From the NCBI GenBank assembly GCA_003013855.2, contig PVNU02001893.1, positions 434,001-498,000 on the forward strand: DNA of 64,000 bases, in the 5' to 3' direction. Positions 23,690 through 42,713 of the stretch are shown here, one piece after another. This DNA comes from Liriodendron chinense (Eukaryota; Streptophyta; Magnoliopsida; Magnoliales; Magnoliaceae). The notes beneath the pieces are model-generated. The model searched no databases and had not been told where the DNA came from. It saw only the letters and a list, made by a program, of their open reading frames with translations. Both the position numbers and the translations under genes were made by a program. Each line of letters begins with the position of its first letter. Position 1 is the stretch's first letter.

Positions 23690-26470
23690 TCATCTTATTA
23701 TCACTGTTATCACTAATTTTTCAGAAAACCCAAATGAAAAAAGGTTATAAAGAGCACAAATATTTGAAAATTTTACCATACCAAACATGCCATCAACATG
23801 GTTCAAGAAAAATGTGTTTCTAGGACACCAAAAATGAATCACATGAAAAAAAAATCACGAAGTGGACATTTCAATCGTGACCGTGCATCTTATCACCATC
23901 ATCACTAGTTTTACAGAAAACCCAATTAAAAACAGGTTCTAAAGGGCAAGAATGTTTGAATATTTCATCATACCAAACATGTAATCATTTTGGTAAAAGA
24001 AAAAATGTGTTTCCAAACCACAAAAGAAAATTGGAAGTCAAGTCACAGGATAAAATATCATTATGGACCATTTCAATAGTGACCATCCATCTTATCATCA
24101 TCATCATTAATTTTATAGAAAACCCAATTGAAAATAAGATTTATGGAGCTCAATATTAAAAAATTCAACCACACCAAACATGTTATCAAGTTAAAGAAAA
24201 ATGCATTTCTAAGTAAAAATGAAGAAAAAAAAAAAAAAAAAGAGGCAAATTAACACCTAGCAAATCACATGGAAAAATCATTCAATGGATCGTTTCAATC
24301 ATGACAGTGCGTCTCATTGCTAATTCTATAGAATACTTAATTGAGAACAGCCTCTAAAGAGTACAAATATTCAAAATTTTATTACATGGAATATATTACA
24401 ACTAAAGGAAAATGCATTTATAAGTCATGACCCCCTGCATCTTATTGCTAATTGTATAGAATAATCCAATTAAGAACAGGCTCTAAAAAGCACAAATATT
24501 CAAAATTTTACCATGCCAAATATGTTACAACTAAAGAAAAATGCATTTATAAGTCACAGAAGATGCAACTTCTTATAAATCATATTAAAAACATCCAATG
24601 AGTCCTTTCAATCATGACCCTGCATCTTATTGCTAATTGTATAAAAAAATCCAATTGGGAACAGGCTTTGAATAGCACAAATATTCAAAATTTTACCATA
24701 CGGAATACGTTACAACTAAGAAAAATGCATTTATAAGCCATGAAAAATGTAACTTCTAGTAAATCATATTGAAAATCATCCTTTCAATCATGAACCTGCA
24801 TCCTATCACTAATTTTATAGACGACCCTATTGAGAACAAGTTCTAAAGTGCACAAATATTTGAAATTTTACCATACCAAATATGCTACAATTAAATAAAA
24901 ATGCATTTATAAGCCACAAAAAATGTAACTTCCAATAAATCACATTGAAAATTATCCCGTGAATCCTTTTGGTCATGACCTCCATCTTATCCCTAATTCT
25001 ATACAAAACCCAATTGAGAACGAGCCTTAGAGAGCATAAATATTCGAAATTTTACCATACTGAATATGTTACAATGCATTTATAACCCATAGAAAATGTA
25101 ACTTCTCGTAAATCACATTAAAAATCATTCAATGGATTTTTTAGTCATGACCCTGCATTTTATGTTAGAATTAAATAAAATGCATTTATAAGCCATAGAA
25201 AATGTAACTTCCAATAAATCACATTAAAAATTATCCAATAGATCCTTTTGGTCATCACTTGCATCTTATCGCTAATTCTATAGAAAACCCAATTGATAAT
25301 GAGCCTTAGAGAGCATAAATATTTAAAATTTTACCACATTGAATACCTTACAATGCATTTATAAGCCATAGAAAATGTAACTTCTTGTAAAACACATTGA
25401 AAATCATTCAATGGATCTTTTCAGTCATGACCCTGCATCTTATTGCTAATTGTAAAGAAAAGCCAATCGATAATTGGCTCTAAAGAGTACAAATATTCAA
25501 AAGTTTACCATACTAAATATGTTACAACTAAAGAAAAGTGCATTTATAAGCCCTAGAAAATGTACCTTTTTTTAAATCACATTGAAAATCATCTAATGGA
25601 TCCTTTCAGTCATGACTCTGCACCTTGTTGCTAATTCTATAGAAAAAAATCCAATTAAGAACAAGTTCTAAAGAGCACAAATATTCAAAATTTTACTAAT
25701 CTGAATATGTTACAATTAAATAAAAATGCATTTATAAGCAATAGAAAATGAAACTTCTAGTAAATCACATTGAAAATCATCCAATGAATCCTTTCGGTCA
25801 TGACCCTAAATCTTGTCACTAATTCTATAGAAAAATCAAATTGAGAACAAGTTCTAAAGAGCACAAATATTCAAAATTTTACCATACCAAATATGTTACA
25901 ACTAAATAAAAATGCTTTTATGAGCCATAAAAAATGTAACTTCTAGAAAATCACATTAAAAAAAGCATCAAATGGGTTCTTTTGATGTGACCCTACATTT
26001 ATTGTTGTTGTCACAAATTTTATAGAAAACCCAAATGAAAACAGGTTCAAGGTGCTTGAATATTCGAAAATTTTACCATACCAAACATGTTATCAACTTA
26101 GTTATAGGAAAATGCATTTTCTAAGAAATAAAATAAGATGTAACATTTAGTAACTCACATGACAAAAAATATTAAGTGAACCCTTTCGAGCATGACCATT
26201 CATTTTTTTTACGCAATTCTGGCTTCATGCAGGCAAGTTGCAGCCTATAATCCAAACTGAGGACAGACTTTTAGAATTAGCTCACCCTCATCGGATCGCA
26301 ACCCTCTCTCCCAAACATTGTAGCATGTATCACCGAAGGCATAAGGATGACAATGACTTACTATAATTTATTTCATTGAAAACTCAATTGAAATAAGATC
26401 TAAAGAGCACGGGTATTAGAAAATTTTACCACACCGAATATGTTATTGACTCATCAAAGAAAAATGCAAT
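23690..26470. repeat. Tandem array of about 186 bp in ACL5 intron 1
   Basis: The phrase CACAAATATTCAAAATTTTACCATAC recurs near 23756, 23945, 24148, 24361, 24490, 24679, 24850, 25035, 25312, 25490, 25676, 25862, 26050 and 26407. The commonest spacing is 178-189 bp. Irregular intervals (129, 277, 357) mark deletions, a damaged monomer (25080-25312) and the plastid insert. Each monomer also has GAAAAATGCATTTATAAGCC, AATGTAACTTCTAGTAAATCACATT, CATGACCCTGCATCTTATTGC and TATAGAAAACCCAATTGAGAACAG blocks. Monomers differ by many substitutions, so the array is old. It fills nearly all of intron 1. Confidence 0.9.
26211..26361 (-). pseudogene. Decayed plastid 16S rDNA fragment (NUPT)
   Basis: The plus strand reads as the reverse complement of the 3' half of plastid 16S rRNA: GGCTTCATGCAGGCAAGTTG, then GCAGCCTATAATCCAAACTG, TTAGCTCACCCTCATCGGAT, CATTGTAGCATGT and GGCATAAGG occur in the rRNA order and spacing. 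Compared with the plastid sequence as I know it, most differences are G-to-A or C-to-T, as expected of methylated nuclear copies. It is about 150 bp, sits within one monomer of the 186-bp array and explains the long gap there. It is not a functional rRNA. Confidence 0.88.
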
Positions 26471-26894
26471 CTTAAGCAACAAAAAAAAAATGTAACATCT
26501 AGTAAATCACATGGCCTACGTCGTAATCGGTACCTATTCAAAGCGAACGACTACTTGAGAACGTTATCGATCTCTTCTTCATACCAATAACACTTATCAA
26601 AATCAGCTTGGCCGTTGCGGGCTAAAACTCCATTTGCCGGGAAGATTTCAACGGCTTCACCCATATTTTGAAGTGGGACACTCCAGAACAAAAGAGCAAA
26701 GGTTGATTCAAGACGAAGAAAAGATAGAGGCTGATAAAAGAGATGGTGAGTGAAACCCGTTGGAAGGGTGGTTTCATAGTAGGTTGGGGGGAGTAAAAGG
26801 AGAGCATGGGAGGAAAGCATGAGGGGGAGTGCAACACTAGGGTGACAGTCCACCACCATATTCTAAAATGGTGGTGACTCATGCTTTACAGCCG

Positions 26895-27325
26895 AAGCCA
26901 TTGCAATAAAAAGCCCACCATGAAGTTTGGGTGGCATCAGCTCCATTCATCATTTGTGCCAGCTAATGTTACGACCTGATCCCAAAAATAATGCAGATAG
27001 AGAACTCAAGTAGGCCACAGTGCAGTTAAATGTATGGATAAGGATGCCTACATTGAAACCTCTTGGTGGTCAAAGTTTTGGATTGGCTGATATTTGATTT
27101 TCCCCTTCATCCTGGTGGGGCTCGCCTTATGAATGGCTTGGATGGCGTATAAACATCACGGTGGGCCCCATACAGGCATGAATGATGAGTGTTCCCATCC
27201 TAGTGTTCCAGATGGGGTGCGGCTGAGTATTGGATCGGCCTGAATTTCTAACATGAGCTGCACAAAGTGATGAACGGAGCTGATGCCACGCATACATCAT
27301 GGTGGGCCCTACAGAGCTTAGATTC
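26895..27325. mobile_element. MITE upstream of the ACL5 pseudogene
   Basis: The left arm (AAGCCCACCATGAAGTTTGG, then GTGGCATCAGCTCCATTCATC) and the right arm (GATGAACGGAGCTGATGCCAC, then CATACATCATGGTGGGCCCT) are inverted copies, about 75 bp long with roughly 85% identity by eye. The interior is noncoding. It begins about 230 bp upstream of the ACL5-like start codon. Confidence 0.7.
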
Positions 27326-28325
27326 GCGCGGCTTGCATGTAAGGTAATGCAGAACACGCTCCAGTGAGTTTGTTGTACTGATTGTAGGGCTCAATGGGAC
27401 CATCTTAACCTTCCAATCTTACCCGTTGAATTCAGATTATTGATCATTTTATATCTATCTGCCATTTTGCAGCGCTGGATCAAGCGGTTGGGATCGTTTG
27501 ATCATGTGATTTCCATCTGCCATTCATATTGTTGATGTCCATTTTGAAGCTGTTGATTAGCTAGTCAGGATCGTTTTTATCATGTGATTTCCATGCCACG
27601 GTTCATCGACGGTGGACCCTAATGCTTGGATGGTACGGATTGGGCTAATAAGCGCACACAATCGTGTACGGTGGACCGTGGGCAGACAGCACCATTTTGA
27701 GAAAAATGGTGGTAAACTCACATCGAAGCCTTGTAGGGAAAGGACGCAAAGAGAAACGTAGTAGGGAGTGGGCTTCTGCATGAAGTGGCAAAATATAGTA
27801 ACGCAAGTGGGAAGCGTGATCTTTGGTGGGTCCCACCGCTGCCACTCCTTTCGACTGTCCACGTGGACCGGTGCGTCAGGCCCACCTGGCACATCGGGCT
27901 CGAATGGGGATATTTTGAAGGGTGAGAGGTGAAGGGGGTGGGGCCCACCTCGGTCATGATGCTGAATGCCACGCCGCCTGGCACGTGTGGGGGCAAGAGG
28001 TGTCCGCACGTGTGTGTGGGGGAGTGTGGGACCCGCACGTGAGACGAACCTGTCGAGCGTGGGGATTCCACTAATTTTGTGGAGAGTCCACCTACTGGCC
28101 TCTCATCATCATGCGGCCATGCCTTTGCGTGCTGAGGCTTTCATTGTATTCCTGAAATTACCAAAATCTCCCTCATCTCTACCACAAATGGCCTCGGCAT
28201 CCTCCTTTTTAAACGGAAATTAGAAGACATTAGTAATAAAAAGCTACAATGCGCACTGAGCGTACCGAGAGCTGGAACGCACATTATCTTGGCACGTTGG
28301 AAGACAGCAGCTACGAATCTAAAAA
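27326..28325. other. Intergenic, GC-richer stretch without a recognised gene
   Basis: GC content rises at about 27820-28060 (CCACGTGGACCGG, GCACGTGTGGGGGC, GCACGTGTGTGTGG). Several ACGTG cores lie there, and both strands are open for 100-150 codons, but neither protein resembles a family I know. It could be a remnant of a promoter or of a mobile element. Confidence 0.35.
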
Positions 28326-28330
28326 GCCTT

Positions 28331-28807
28331 CTGGCAGTAAGTTCCTGCTTTGGGAACCTGGGTGGGGCCCACCGTGATGTTTGTTAGAAATTTACCCCGT
28401 CCATTCGTTTTGTGAGCTCATTTAAGGACATAAAAACAAAAACGATCCGGATCCAAGGCTCAAGTGGGCCGCACTAAAGGAAAAGGTGCGTAGGGAAATT
28501 CCCACCGTTGAAACTTTCCTGGTTTTACATTGATGTTTATATGCCATCCATACCGTTCATAAAGTCAAAGCCTACGGGGATCAACTGAAAACACAAATAT
28601 TATCCTGATTCAAAACTTCTGTAGCCCCACGAATATTTCAACTGTGGACGTTCAATCCTCATGTTTTCGGCTCACTTGAGTCTTGAATCAGACTCACTTT
28701 TTATGTCTGATGTCTTAAAATGAGCTCACAAAACGGATGGACGGGGTGGATTTCTCACAAACATCACGTTTGGCCCCACCTAAGTTCCCAGAGAGGATCT
28801 TCCTGCC
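28331..28807. mobile_element. MITE with arms of about 100 bp
   Basis: The left arm (CTGGCAGTAAGTTCCTGC, then GGGAACCTGGGTGGGGCCCA, then CCCCGTCCATTCGTTTTGTG) is mirrored by the right arm ending GGATCTTCCTGCCG. The central part is also partly self-complementary. Its right end overlaps the target duplication of the next MITE, so the second element landed in its tip. AAAAAGCCT before the left end and AAAAGGAGA after 29330 might be its own decayed target duplication. Confidence 0.7.
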
Positions 28808-29322
28808 GGACGGGGATTGGCCAGTGACCCCAACACCAACCCCGGGCCCGACCATGATGTATGTGTTTTATCCACGCTGTCCATCCATTTTCCACCTCAT
28901 TTTAGGGCATGGGCCCAAAAATGAGGCAGATCCAAATCTCAGGTGGACCACACCACAGGAAAAAAGTGTTGATTGAACGTCCACCCTTAAAAACTTCCCA
29001 GGGCCCACCGTTATGTTTATTTGCCATCCAACCTGTTGATAAAGTCGCACAGACCTGGATGAAGTGAAAACACAAATATCAGCTTGATCCAAAACTTCTG
29101 TGGCCTCCAAGAAGTTTTCAACGTTGAGAATTCAATTGCCACTGTTTCTTGTGGTGTGGTCCACCTAAGATTTGGATCTGCCTCATTTTTGGGGCCATGC
29201 CCTAAAATGAGGTGGACAAATGGATGGACAGCGTGGATAAAACACATACATCATGGTGGGGCCCACACAGCTTTGACACCAGCACCGGGGCTGATGTTGG
29301 GGTCACTAGCCAATCCGCGTCC
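28808..29322. mobile_element. MITE, probably Mutator-like (9-bp target duplication)
   Basis: The arms begin GGACGGGGATTGGCCAGTG and, inverted, GGACGCGGATTGGCTAGTG, and match for about 170 bp with high identity (CATGATGTATGTGTTTTATC, then CACGCTGTCCATCCATTT, then CTCATTTTAGGGCATG). It is flanked by CTTCCTGCC (28799-28807) and CTTCCTGCA (29323-29331), 8 of 9 identical. Long arms and a 9-bp duplication fit a Mutator-like nonautonomous element. The two arms make open frames on both strands that are not genes. Confidence 0.75.
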
Positions 29323-29331
29323 CTTCCTGCA

Positions 29332-31076
29332 AAAGGAGAAATCCGCATCCGAAATGCGTGCTAGGATTCCCACTCATGATTGGATGTTGTGAGATATGTG
29401 CGCACACCGCGCAGTGAGTCTCCGTGCACATTATTCATCACCCATTTCTTTACTTTGGGGGGGGGGGGGGATTTTTTTTGGTTCACATGCAACATTGTTC
29501 TAACGGTCTAGATTGTCGGCTGGCCAACGGATCATAAGCATACACTAGCAACTTAGGGCCTGGCTAAAAACGCACTGCACGGGGAAAGATTTAAATGATC
29601 GACGGTCTGAAATAGTCCAATTAAATTTTTTTTTTTTTTTTTTTTTTTTTTCCTTTTGGGTCTTTCATCTACAAAAAGTCCCACCATATGCACGGTTTGG
29701 ATCGTCCAAACATCACTCCGATCCAACAAACTACAACCAAACACCGGTGTCTCTTATTTAAGGTAACACTAACTGGAATTGAACCCTCCATCACTTGCAT
29801 ACTAATCTAACTGCTAACTAGTGTTTTTAAACCGTTCATTCTTACTGTGTAATGGTGGCCCATTTAATGATTGGACCAGGTTGAAGGACCAGCCCAGGCC
29901 ATTCGTCATTGACCTTTGCTGGCCTCGTCTGGCCGTTGGCCTTGACCTTGAGCCTGTTGGAGAGCCTTCAAAGTGCACGGTTTGGGTGCTCAGACCGCCA
30001 TAGGGATGTCACAGGCAATCTGCTCCCTATTTCCCACCCCTTGGGAAGACATCAATACCACAGTAGGCCACCACCTTGAAAGCCTCCTGTGACTAAAAAT
30101 AGGCCGTTCCACTAATCAGGTAGACCATACTGTTATAAGCAATGAACAACCTTGGTTCAACCCTGATAAAACATGTAGAGGTGTGCTATTGAGCAGATGA
30201 GCCAGATTTTCAGGAATAATGATCTTCATGGTGGGGCCTAACATTTTCACGGTGTTGATGTCCTCCAGCAGGCGACGGCAGAAAAATTTACCAAGCCCAC
30301 ATAAATGCTGGCACAGACGTTAAAGATCCAAGCTATTTATCATCAGATGGACCCATCATCTAACATCCTCGCTCAAAAATCAGGCTAGTGGTGGGCCAGT
30401 GGACTCACCGGCAGGCCACAACTACAAAACAAAGGATGGTCGAAATAATAGGTAGTCCACAATGATCATGGTATAACCGTACAGTGGGCCCACTAATAAG
30501 CCAGCCGGCCAACCTAATTTCTGGTCAGGAAATCTACAGAGTGGGACAAACATGCAGGCTCTTTGGTACAGCATGAGAAGAGCAGAGGGAAACACTACAG
30601 CATCATAGGGATGGGGTTCCACGGTCCACCAACAGTGCTATGCAAGCACGCTAGGATGGCCCAAGGTAGAAGCTCCACACTGATCAGGTTACACCAACCA
30701 TCCAATCCTACAGCCTACTCTCATCCGGACTATTGAAAGAATAGAAGAAAAAAGAAGGCGATGCTACATATTAAGACAAGCAATCAATCAGATCAAATGT
30801 GGACACCAGATCAAAGGTCCAGATTCACCAGCTGCAACCTAGGGGCAGAGCACCAACTACAGGAAAGAATCGAGACTGTTCAAAATGCAGAAATCAAACG
30901 CAAAAAATCCTCTCAAATTTGTTTAATAAAAAGACAGTTTATGGAAAAAAAAAAAAAAAAAACACCTGTGTGCATAGAGCCAAAAATAGCACTAGTAACA
31001 AGGAAGCGAAAGTAAAGGGCATTTAGTATTCTTGATTGTAGTAGAGATGGGTGGGGAGGCAAACCGGACGGCGTTT
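29332..31076. other. Intergenic, downstream of RPS3
   Basis: Contains a G14 run (29457-29470), a T-rich run (about 29625-29650) and an A-rich run near 30943-30962. The last few hundred bases before 31077 should include the RPS3 3' untranslated region. I could not fix a polyadenylation site. No other gene is visible. Confidence 0.5.
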
Positions 31077-39616
<8,540 letters not shown>

Positions 39617-39734
39617 GATTTCTGAGGGATTGGAGAGACAGGAGAGAGAGGAGAGCGGATTTGCTGGAATGCGAGAGCTTTCTGAGGGCGTGTTTGGGAT
39701 TTTAAAAGGAGGCGCGAATTAGGTGTTACTTGGG
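39617..39734 (-). promoter_or_regulatory. RPS3 5' leader and core promoter region
   Basis: On the minus strand the 40 bases before the ATG are pyrimidine-rich (CTCTCCTCTCTCTCCTGTC), as is common in ribosomal protein leaders. Further up, TTTTAAAATCCC (about 39697-39708) could serve as a TATA-like box. The start site is inferred, not mapped. A MITE begins about 118 bp upstream of the ATG. Confidence 0.5.
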
Positions 39735-40205
39735 AACAACTTAGTGGGTGTTACCTAAACGTGTGGGCCTATCTTAATGTATTTTTTTATATATCAACAC
39801 CGTCTATCTGTTTTTCCATATCATTTTAGGATGTGATCCAAAAGCTTAAGAAGATAAAAATCTTAGGTGGACCATAACACTAGAAATAGTGATGAATAAC
39901 CATTAAAAACGTTTTGTGGGCCACAAAAGTTTTGGATCGATTTGATATTTATAGCTTCCCTTTATCAAGAGATTGGATTGAAAATAAACATTAACAAAAC
40001 CATACCATCGGCTCTTTCGAATTTTTAATGGTGGAGCACTCAATCACACTGTTTCTAGTGGCATGGTCTACTTTAGATTTAGATCTGCATAATTTTTGTA
40101 ACATCATTCTAAATGGTCCGTAGAAAAGGATGGCGGCGTGAATATGCAAAATATCATACATGTGGGCCGGTAGGGTAACACCGACTAAGCGGTTATGGGA
40201 ACACG
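39735..40205. mobile_element. MITE immediately upstream of RPS3
   Basis: The left end GGGAACAACTTAGTGGGTG, then TTACC and the phrase GTGTGGGCC, is mirrored by the right end GTGGGCCGGTAGGGTAACAC, then CGACTAAGCGGTTATGGGAAC. The subterminal parts (CCGTCTATCTG...TTTTAGGATG and inverse) also pair loosely. Noncoding. It contains TGGGCC at 39764-39769 and about 40170. Confidence 0.75.
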
Positions 40206-40349
40206 TTTCCGAATTCTCGCACTTCTTCATAAGTAATCGGACGGTACAGGATTAAGGTTTTTGTTTGGACGGACAGGATGAGATTGGTAGGAAATGTTTT
40301 TGTAAAGCACTAATGGTGGCCTGCTCCAGACCGATGTATTGGTGTCCAC

Positions 40350-41470
40350 AAAAATCCTTGGAGGTTAAATAAAACAAATGAAAATCTTTTTAATTATATG
40401 AAAATTAAAATTCACTTTATACAACAGAGAAGCTATTAAAATTATATTAAAAATTTGATGGAAATGATTTAATATTAAAAATTAATTTAGTATAGCTTAC
40501 ACACTGGATTAAGTATTAAAAATTAATTTTTAATTAGTATTAAAAGTTAACTAAGTATTAAAAATAAATTATCCAACACAACAAAATTGCATAATGAAGC
40601 TTGCTAATTCCACACACGTGTCATTGACATGAACTCACACATGCCAATATGGAAAATGATTGGGCGTAATCTGACCTTTACAGGAGGGGGATACACGGTT
40701 TAAATCATCTGGCTCTAAAATCAGGCCCTTTCAGACCCAGGTGGGCCACAACAAATAAAACAGATGGACAGCCAAAATTTTGGTTTTAACTGCCTATTAT
40801 CTATATTGTGGCCCACCATTGCCATCTAATGGCGTTATTTTTAAGCTACAGGATCTAAAGAGCATAGCCCATGGCCCCACCTGATCGATCACTCCTACAT
40901 CCACCACGTGCCAACATCTAGATGGGGGACTAGAATCCTCTGCAACATCGGTGTCATAAAACACCCAATGAAGGGCCCACCATGTTATATATGTAAAATC
41001 CACTTCATAAATCAGGTTTCTACCATCCATCCAAGGTTAAAAATCAACTAGATCGATGACTCAGATAAAGACACACAAAATGGAACAATGGGAATGGAAT
41101 GCCAATGGTAGGTTTGTGTGTGGGGCCACCATCAAACCCCTTTGTTCTATGTAAAATCCACTTCGTAAATCAGGTTTCTACCATCCATGTTAGGACCAAG
41201 GTTAAAAATCAAATAGATCGACAACTCAAATGAAGACACACAAAATGGAACAATGGGAATGGAATGCCAATGGTAGGTTTGTGTGTGGGGCCACCATCAA
41301 ACCCCTTTGTTCATTGGGTGGAAAGAGAAGAAAAAAATAAAAAATAAAAAATAAAAAGAAAAAAACCAACTTGATGCAAAATTTAAATGAACCACACAGT
41401 GAACTTAGCAGTTTTGGGAGCTCCCCATTTGATTTTAAATTTTAGGTTGCTCCAATTTGATTCTAAGTTA
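40350..41470 (+). repeat. Long tandem unit, copy 4 (3' part only)
   Basis: Begins within the unit at the GAGGTTAAATAAAACAAATGAA phrase (unit 1 about 7392) and runs to the unit end at TTTTGGGAGCTCCCC. It matches unit 1 at 7392-8395 closely, with a private duplication at 40991-41306. Unit 5 follows directly, so the tandem arrangement of units 1-2 is repeated here. Confidence 0.78.
40991..41306. repeat. 158-bp tandem duplication in unit 4
   Basis: ATGTAAAATCCACTTC...CAAACCCCTTTGTTC occurs at 40991-41148 and again from 41149, nearly identical apart from a small indel near GTTAGGACCAAGG. Units 1, 3 and 5 have one copy. Confidence 0.85.
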
Positions 41471-42054
41471 TCCGTAACTACATTATCTATTATAATATTA
41501 TTTCCATGTGAGAGAATTTTTAAATAGTATAAATCTTGTGAAGTATCACAATAATTTAATTTTAATACTATATTGATGTATATGTTAACTTAGGAAAAAT
41601 ATATTATATGCTTCTTTGTCCATTTAGCAAATGGAGAACACAATTTATTTACTAGGAAGATGGTTAGCAAAATAAAAAATAAAATTTTAAATGAGTTAAT
41701 ATTAATGTTTAATTAAAAATACCTCAAATCATATTCATAATCATTTAGTTTATGAGATCTTTGATACATGGTAGTTGATAATTCATAAGGAGTTTTATCA
41801 TAATAATTGTACTACTCAAACTTAAGTCACTATAATAATACATGAGTTGCAATATACCCTCATTAGTTTTAGGTCTCTGTTAAGTTTAACATACATTAAA
41901 CTTGCAAATGAAATTAAGTGGCAAACCATAAAAGAATATAATTAATTGAAAAATGAGTAAAGAAAAATATCATTAATTAATAAATATTAAAATAAGATAA
42001 TTATTTTTAAAATTTTCAAGAGAATATAATTGTAAATCCGTTTTTCTTAATTAT

Positions 42055-42713
42055 TGACGCAGGGAGAACGTGGGAGGTTAATCACCATCTTTCGCTCTTC
42101 GTAACTATAAGAAGATAAAAGGAAATAATTCTTAGAAAATATTGAATAATTGATTGAATTAGTAAATTCGTCTCAACAATGCTTTAAATAATAAACTAAA
42201 TCCTAGTGAGAAGTATTAGACTTCAATTCAAACTCGAACTCCTAGAAAACCCCAATTTACTAATAAACTTAATATTTATAGAAGTCTGTCATTCCTACTA
42301 AAACTCATGGTTTTCGGCCAAAAATAGAAAGTTTTCAAACCGGCCCAAACTAATGGTTCTACACACTTTTCTAAGTCATTTTCATGTTGGGCACAACTTC
42401 TAAAACCCTAGGATCAAAAGATATAATTAGAATAAAACTTATTATAAATAGTAAAATTGAAATAAAACTAGGCTAATAACTGACAATCGGGTCGCATCTG
42501 GCAATTTTAACTTGGGCAACTCGGCATAGCTAGGTTGGTTGGCTTAAGTAGCTCAAGCTACCCCAAAATCATATATTATATATCTAGAAACTTATTCTAC
42601 GTAGCGAGATACCGTCGTTTTACGGTACTGATGGTCCGGATCACTTCTGACCCCGATCGGTCTGCCTCTAGTCCATTTAAGCCATGAAATAGTTGGCAAC
42701 CAGCTCTACATCA
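42055..42713 (-). mobile_element. Solo LTR (659 bp) in unit 5
   Basis: The plus strand reads TGACGCAGGG...CTCTACATCA, with ends that are inverted near-copies of each other, flanked by the 5-bp duplication ATTAT (42050-42054, 42714-42718). Unit 2 shows the empty site (about 8973). On the minus strand it begins TGATGTAGAG, has a TATA-like TATAAATA in its 3' half and ends CCCTGCGTCA, so that is its sense orientation. No internal domain is present. The start TGATGTAGAG is shared with the LTRs at 44573 and 60972. Confidence 0.88.

Larger units (their letters stand above)
23160..26664 (-). pseudogene. ACL5: Thermospermine synthase (ACAULIS5-type), truncated
   Basis: Three spliceable exons on the minus strand encode the N-terminal part of an ACL5-type aminopropyltransferase, which makes thermospermine from spermidine for xylem development. 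Exon 1 (26664-26534) runs from MGEAVEIF to CYWYEEEIDN. Exon 2 (23624-23558) encodes VLYRGTSEYQDIALLDTKHF. Exon 3 (from 23232) encodes VLVIDGKMQSAETDEFIYHE. Splice sites are GT/AG and phases agree: exon 1 ends in AG and exon 2 begins with T to complete Ser. The locus is broken. Codon 38 is TAG (26553-26551) where the family has Trp, and in exon 3, just after CLVH (about 23160), one base is missing so the expected PALL continues out of frame. The SAM-binding core and all later exons are absent. Intron 1 holds the 186-bp array. Confidence 0.88.

Noticed and set aside
27557..28223. Overlapping open frames of up to 150 codons on both strands
   Set aside because: No known family, no splice or promoter context, GC-rich low-information composition.
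28737..29392. Paired open frames on opposite strands with nearly the same protein
   Set aside because: They arise from the two arms of one inverted-repeat MITE.
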